A DNA stretch of 64,000 nt, taken from contig JAXDNY010000281.1 in NCBI GenBank assembly GCA_034669145.1, positions 1 through 64,000 of the forward strand, given 5' to 3'. The notes below the pieces were generated by a model that made no database searches, was not told where the DNA came from, and worked only from the letters and a program-made list of their open reading frames with translations. Positions 60,465 through 64,000 of this stretch are shown here, in pieces; within the stretch, counting starts at the first letter, position 1; every line of letters starts with the position of its first letter. The stretch comes from PALSA-894 sp034669145 (GTDB lineage Bacteria; Pseudomonadota; Alphaproteobacteria; Rhizobiales; Xanthobacteraceae). Both the position numbers and the translations under genes were made by a program.

Positions 60465-61663
60465 GAGTCACCTGGCCGGAATCTGGAACTGAGATCATGC
60501 GGCCAGACGGCCGCGCGCTGGCTAAGCGCCTTGCTTTTCGATTTATAAGGGCTGGCTGTAATACGCGGGGACTCGAAGGACAGCCGGTAAATTCCTGCCT
60601 TGATCCTGCGCTGGATGGGTATCGTCGGGCAAGGGGCGATCTCATGAAGCGGTACCCAATCGTCGTCGCAGAGCACGATCTTTCCATCCCCCGTGAGCAG
60701 ATCGGGACGGAGAAAGATTTCGACATCGACGTCAGGAGGTCCGGGAAGATATCGCAAGATCGGGGCGCCCTGCCAACCGCCCGGCGTCACCCTCGTTCCG
60801 ACTTTGTGCCTGGCATAGAAATTATCCAGCGCGGTCTTCAGAGTGGTCGACGTCACTGGCCACACCGGCGGGCCGTCATTGCTGTCGTCCGGATCCTCCG
60901 CCGCGTTGTCGAGCGCCAGCAGCAGTCCTTCGGCGAAGTAAGTCGTCTGTCCGTCGCGGCCGAGCGCGATGGCGTTGTCGACGGTACTGAAGAGCACGGG
61001 GGCTGCCCGCTTCTCATTTGTCGGCAAGAGGACATCCCAAATCTCCGCGGGCCTGGGATTGACCAACTTGTTCAGCGCATCACTCGGCCGTACCCGGCAA
61101 GCGTCGACAAAATAGAATTGGGTCTGTGCGATCAAAGGTATCTCGTCCGTCAACGCCATGCCGTTGCGGACCTCGCCGAACGAAACGCAGCGCGAAAGCT
61201 TCGAAGTCTGAGGCTCGGCAAAGTCGGCAAGCACCAAGATGCCTTCCTCCGGGCTGCGTTGCAGTCCGTGACCGGCGAAATAGAAGAACGTTATGTCCTC
61301 AAGGTTATTGCTGGCGGCTGTACGCCACTCCCATGCGGCGTCCTTGAATGCTTGCCAGGTTGGCACCGGCGTCGCGAGCGTCTGCAGGGCCGGCTCGGCC
61401 GCCTTCTCCGCAGCGGACGACGCAAGCAGGAGCCTGATCGATTTGACCTTCAGACGCAGATCATCTTTGTGCTCTTCAAGCCAGCGATAGATCCGGTAGG
61501 CGCTGATGGCCGCCGACGTCAGCCTGGTGAAATTCCAGCTTTCGTCCCGCGGCAGGTCGTCGTTCTCCGGAAGAAACGCATACTCGCTCACGCCGACGAT
61601 GAGAGCATGGATCCCGGGTCCGGCGACCCCCTGATTCTCGTAAATCAACGACTCGTTAGGCAT
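60461..61663 (-). CDS. caspase-like cysteine protease (peptidase C14 fold)
   Basis: 400 residues. The caspase core starts GIHALIVGVSEYAF. The catalytic His is in FFYFAGHGLQ (His132) and the catalytic Cys in QFYFVDACRV (Cys189). The C-terminal about 130 residues (about 270-400) form an extra domain. Bacterial caspases of this kind cut after Arg/Lys or Asp and are used in cell-death and defence systems. It lies 17 bp past the astacin gene and is fused in reading to the partner protein. Confidence 0.88.
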   Translation of the reverse strand: MPNESLIYENQGVAGPGIHALIVGVSEYAFLPENDDLPRDESWNFTRLTSAAISAYRIYRWLEEHKDDLRLKVKSIRLLLASSAAEKAAEPALQTLATPVPTWQAFKDAAWEWRTAASNNLEDITFFYFAGHGLQRSPEEGILVLADFAEPQTSKLSRCVSFGEVRNGMALTDEIPLIAQTQFYFVDACRVRPSDALNKLVNPRPAEIWDVLLPTNEKRAAPVLFSTVDNAIALGRDGQTTYFAEGLLLALDNAAEDPDDSNDGPPVWPVTSTTLKTALDNFYARHKVGTRVTPGGWQGAPILRYLPGPPDVDVEIFLRPDLLTGDGKIVLCDDDWVPLHEIAPCPTIPIQRRIKAGIYRLSFESPRITASPYKSKSKALSQRAAVWPHDLSSRFRPGDS

Positions 61664-61680
61664 CGGTACCGAGGCATGCG

Positions 61681-62472
61681 CTAGAGGTTGTTGACGGCCG
61701 CGATATCAAGCGGACTGAGGCCGTCGCGCTGTCCGATGGTGGCGTTCGTCTGCTTCTTCGGCTTGATCGTATCTTGGTTGTTCTTGGAGAACGCATGTAC
61801 CGGATAGTGCATGACGGAGCCATAATCGTAGTCGCCAAGGTCCACGCCGTCGACGACATGCTGATCGAAATTGTGTGTCGCGTCCGGGTCGATATTTTCC
61901 CACAAGATTTCGATGAAGGTCTCGCGATCGGCACGGCTCTGCTCATGCCACAGGCCGATTGCGTGACCGATTTCGTGAATCGCATTGCCTTTCGTGCATT
62001 GCGGACCGAGCACGACCCGCTGCCGGCCGCCTCTGCGGCCAATGGCCGAAGAACAGACGCTGCCGGGCACGAAGGCGACATAGTCCCTATGCTCTTCCTT
62101 GGCGGGATCGCGTACGACGAACCTGAAGGGGGTCTTTTCCTCCCAGTGTGCGATTGCGTCGGTTACGCGCGCTTGGTCCGGCAGGTTCGGGTCAATTTCG
62201 TAGGGGACAAGGCGGTTCTTCCAGCGGAATTGCTGGCCCTTGATGGCAACGCCAAGATGCTGCGTGTTGGGATGCAAAATGCCGGGATTGTTTTCGATGA
62301 ACGCGGCGACCGCCTTCATCTCCTCCACAGTGCCGAGAACAATGCATCCTTCGAACACCGCGAGGCCGTCCACCACCGTATAGGTAACCTTTTTCCAGCC
62401 TTGACCGACCGGTTTGATATAAGTGGTTCCGACCTGCTTGCCTGGCGCGAATCCTTCCTGACCCATTGTCAA
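61681..62472 (-). CDS. astacin-type metallopeptidase (M12A)
   Basis: 263 residues. Zinc motif HEIGHAIGLWHE (166-177) and Met-turn YGSVMHYP. A propeptide-like N-terminus of about 80 residues precedes the catalytic part; no signal peptide is evident. It stands first in the operon astacin-caspase-partner. Astacins digest proteins; in bacteria they are secreted or act on other cells. Two proteases of unrelated folds in one operon suggest a cascade. Confidence 0.88.
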   Translation of the reverse strand: MTMGQEGFAPGKQVGTTYIKPVGQGWKKVTYTVVDGLAVFEGCIVLGTVEEMKAVAAFIENNPGILHPNTQHLGVAIKGQQFRWKNRLVPYEIDPNLPDQARVTDAIAHWEEKTPFRFVVRDPAKEEHRDYVAFVPGSVCSSAIGRRGGRQRVVLGPQCTKGNAIHEIGHAIGLWHEQSRADRETFIEILWENIDPDATHNFDQHVVDGVDLGDYDYGSVMHYPVHAFSKNNQDTIKPKKQTNATIGQRDGLSPLDIAAVNNL

Positions 62473-62942
62473 GCACTCCCGCTTCTAACTTTGATCGTAT
62501 CATATCTCAGACACAACTCCACTAGTCAAATCAACTGCATTGAGACTGGCTGCGACAAAGCTTTGGACCAAATTTCGGAGCGGCACTGCCCGCCGCTGCT
62601 CAAGACAAGCCCACTCGATTTGCGTCGGCTGCTCTCGCTGTCTGGCGGGAGAGAGCCTGGGGGCGTGGCGCACACGTTTCGCGATTATCATCGAACCGGA
62701 AGCGCGTATCGTCACCGTTGTCGGCAGTGATCGCAAGGGCAAAGGCCTTGCCAAGACAACAGACTGCAAACCTACGCAGCGTGGAACCTCAGCCTTCCGA
62801 AGATAACCGCTGATTATTGGTGAGAGTCTCTGAACTCGTTCCTATCGGATATCGATTGGTGAGCAACCCGTCACAGGCATCACCCGGCTATACCCGCAGA
62901 AACCGAACGCCGAGCACTACTAAGGTCGCTTCGAAAAAATCG
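62473..62942. other. intergenic region, nothing recognised
   Basis: The part next to 62472 (AT-rich, TATGATACGATC on the minus strand) is a likely promoter for the protease operon. Further right no coding frame convinces. Confidence 0.35.
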
Positions 62943-63641
62943 TTACACTCTTACCGCCATCGCTTGCGTCGTGGGGAGCTCAATCAGACATTCCGGCTTG
63001 TCGGAAAAAAATTCATTTATCGCGCGAGCGACACCCGGAAGTACTGAGTAATCATGCGAGATAATCACGCCGCCACGGAGCATGCGTGGATAAAAAAACC
63101 GCAAACCGGCGATCGTGCTGGCATAAAGATCAACGTCGAGGTGCACGAGGCTAAAACGTAGATGCTCTACCGGGGCAGCAGTATCGGGAAATAGGCCTGC
63201 ATGGAAATGCACATTGGAGTAGCTCTCCAACAGAGCTCGCACTTTAGGAAGGGGGACGGCAAGTTGTCCCAGCGTGAACACCTTCGCTTCGCGATCCGCA
63301 GGTCGCGGCAGGCCTGCAAACGTGTCGAACAAATGTAGGGGACGTTCGCCCTTTGCTTCGCACAGGACACGCGCCGAACTTCCCTCGTAGACACCCACTT
63401 CGGCCATGGCACCGTGCAGGTCGCGTTGCGCGCGGGCCAACGAGTAAAGCAAGAACATTTCGTTGCCGGTCAATAGCGACTCAGAGCCGCGTCGGCATTC
63501 TCGCAACGTCGCCATCAGCGGAGCGCATTTATGGCCAGCGAGTAACAGAAGTTCAATGCGGGCTAACAGCCCAATTGTGCACCGCCGCAGTAACCTGCTG
63601 CGGCTGACGATCCGCTGAGCGCACGGGTATCTCATCCACAT
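62943..63641 (-). CDS. TylF/MycF-family class I methyltransferase
   Basis: 232 residues. The family core is AEVGVYEGSSARVLCEA (SAM site), LHLFDTFAGLPRP, LVHLDVDLYASTIAGLRFFY and GGVIISHDYS (metal-binding Asp). Such enzymes methylate sugar or macrolide hydroxyls, and occur in polysaccharide and natural-product clusters. No partner gene is in the window. The N-terminus (about 40 residues) is basic and may be partly untranslated. Confidence 0.85.
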   Translation of the reverse strand: MWMRYPCAQRIVSRSRLLRRCTIGLLARIELLLLAGHKCAPLMATLRECRRGSESLLTGNEMFLLYSLARAQRDLHGAMAEVGVYEGSSARVLCEAKGERPLHLFDTFAGLPRPADREAKVFTLGQLAVPLPKVRALLESYSNVHFHAGLFPDTAAPVEHLRFSLVHLDVDLYASTIAGLRFFYPRMLRGGVIISHDYSVLPGVARAINEFFSDKPECLIELPTTQAMAVRV

Positions 63642-64000
63642 GGGTCACTCGCATGTGGAGGCGTCAACATGACCTGAGCACCTTCGGTGTGGGCACGCCG
63701 GAGGACCGTCCAACATCCGATTCCGGCGTCGTCACTGCGCTGCGACAAGAATCACGCAGCGTAAGCAACCGGAACACGTGCGTGATCAGCCGGTTGGTGC
63801 CACACATGTGCTTTCTAATCGGCCAATCAACTTGTGGCACCTCCACGATGACGCCTCCTCAACTCGTTACGGCCTGATCAATAATACGTATCGCCTCACC
63901 CGGACCGTCTTCAGCCATGAGACGGACGGCAAGATCGGCCGCTCGCTTGGCAAAATCGGGATTGGTACTTACCTGCTTTATCGATGACGCCAAATGCGCA
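63642..64000. other. window end, no supported gene
   Basis: Short frames on both strands show no recognisable product. This stretch probably holds the promoter of the TylF-type gene and the start of the next unit. Confidence 0.35.

Noticed and set aside
60497..61684. 395-codon open frame on the plus strand
   Set aside because: Antisense to the caspase gene; no domain pattern and arginine-heavy composition.
1..64000. CRISPR arrays, rRNA genes and self-splicing introns
   Set aside because: No regularly spaced repeats or rRNA signatures were seen while reading both strands.

Overview
The window looks like an accessory-rich stretch of a high-GC alphaproteobacterial chromosome, most likely a Bradyrhizobium/Nitrobacteraceae relative. 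This is inferred from the mix of Bug/TctC and LysR genes, Ku/LigD repair, the DUF3489-DUF2924-serine recombinase trio and small proteins of rhizobial type. No rRNA gene, no complete tRNA gene and no CRISPR array was seen.

Layout. 0-28 kb is a patchwork of metabolic and transport genes: a truncated ABC permease, an RTX-type protein, a SCO1/MBL pair with a LysR regulator, two broken Bug genes, a cupin, an IS1182-family element with a 4-bp target duplication, and an ABC importer (SBP-ATPase-permease) with a methyltransferase, a DUF169 protein and a divergent LysR gene. It continues with a Ku-LigD end-joining pair, a cold-shock protein, an SRAP gene, an H-NS-like protein and an S1/P1 nuclease. 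Many genes here carry frameshifts (transposase, LigD, SRAP, Bug, two small genes), which means either decay or assembly indels. Two paralogous small secreted four-cysteine proteins lie at the two ends of this stretch, each near a copy of a 22-bp near-identical sequence.

28-37.8 kb is mobile DNA: a tyrosine integrase, an XRE repressor with a visible operator, a ParB-domain DNA methyltransferase, a DUF5681 protein and a terminase large subunit, but no portal or capsid gene. Then come DUF3489, DUF2924 and a large serine recombinase. The 3' end of the recombinase gene runs into nucleotides 22-76 of a tRNA-Arg(CCT), which looks like an attachment site.

37.9-48.5 kb is a defence/stress island. A three-gene CBASS operon (CD-NTase, E2-like protein, patatin-like phospholipase) is followed by an operon of the TerY-P type: a small leader ORF, a vWA protein, a PP2C phosphatase and two tandem kinase-like proteins that share a catalytic module but carry different membrane-anchored C-terminal domains. 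A membrane protein and an eight-cysteine zinc-ribbon protein follow. A degraded integrase and a cluster of CAGGGAA repeats close the island.

49.2-62.5 kb holds an unusual set of hydrolases: two PGRP/Amidase_2-type amidases, a 1055-residue protein ending in an M15 peptidase, a calcineurin-like phosphatase, a DUF1906 glycoside-hydrolase-like protein, a multi-domain membrane protein, a YbaY-like protein, an unrecognised partner protein, a caspase-like protease and an astacin metallopeptidase. I do not recognise this combination as a described system. It is the best candidate for something new, together with the dual-kinase TerY-P operon. A TylF-type methyltransferase ends the window.
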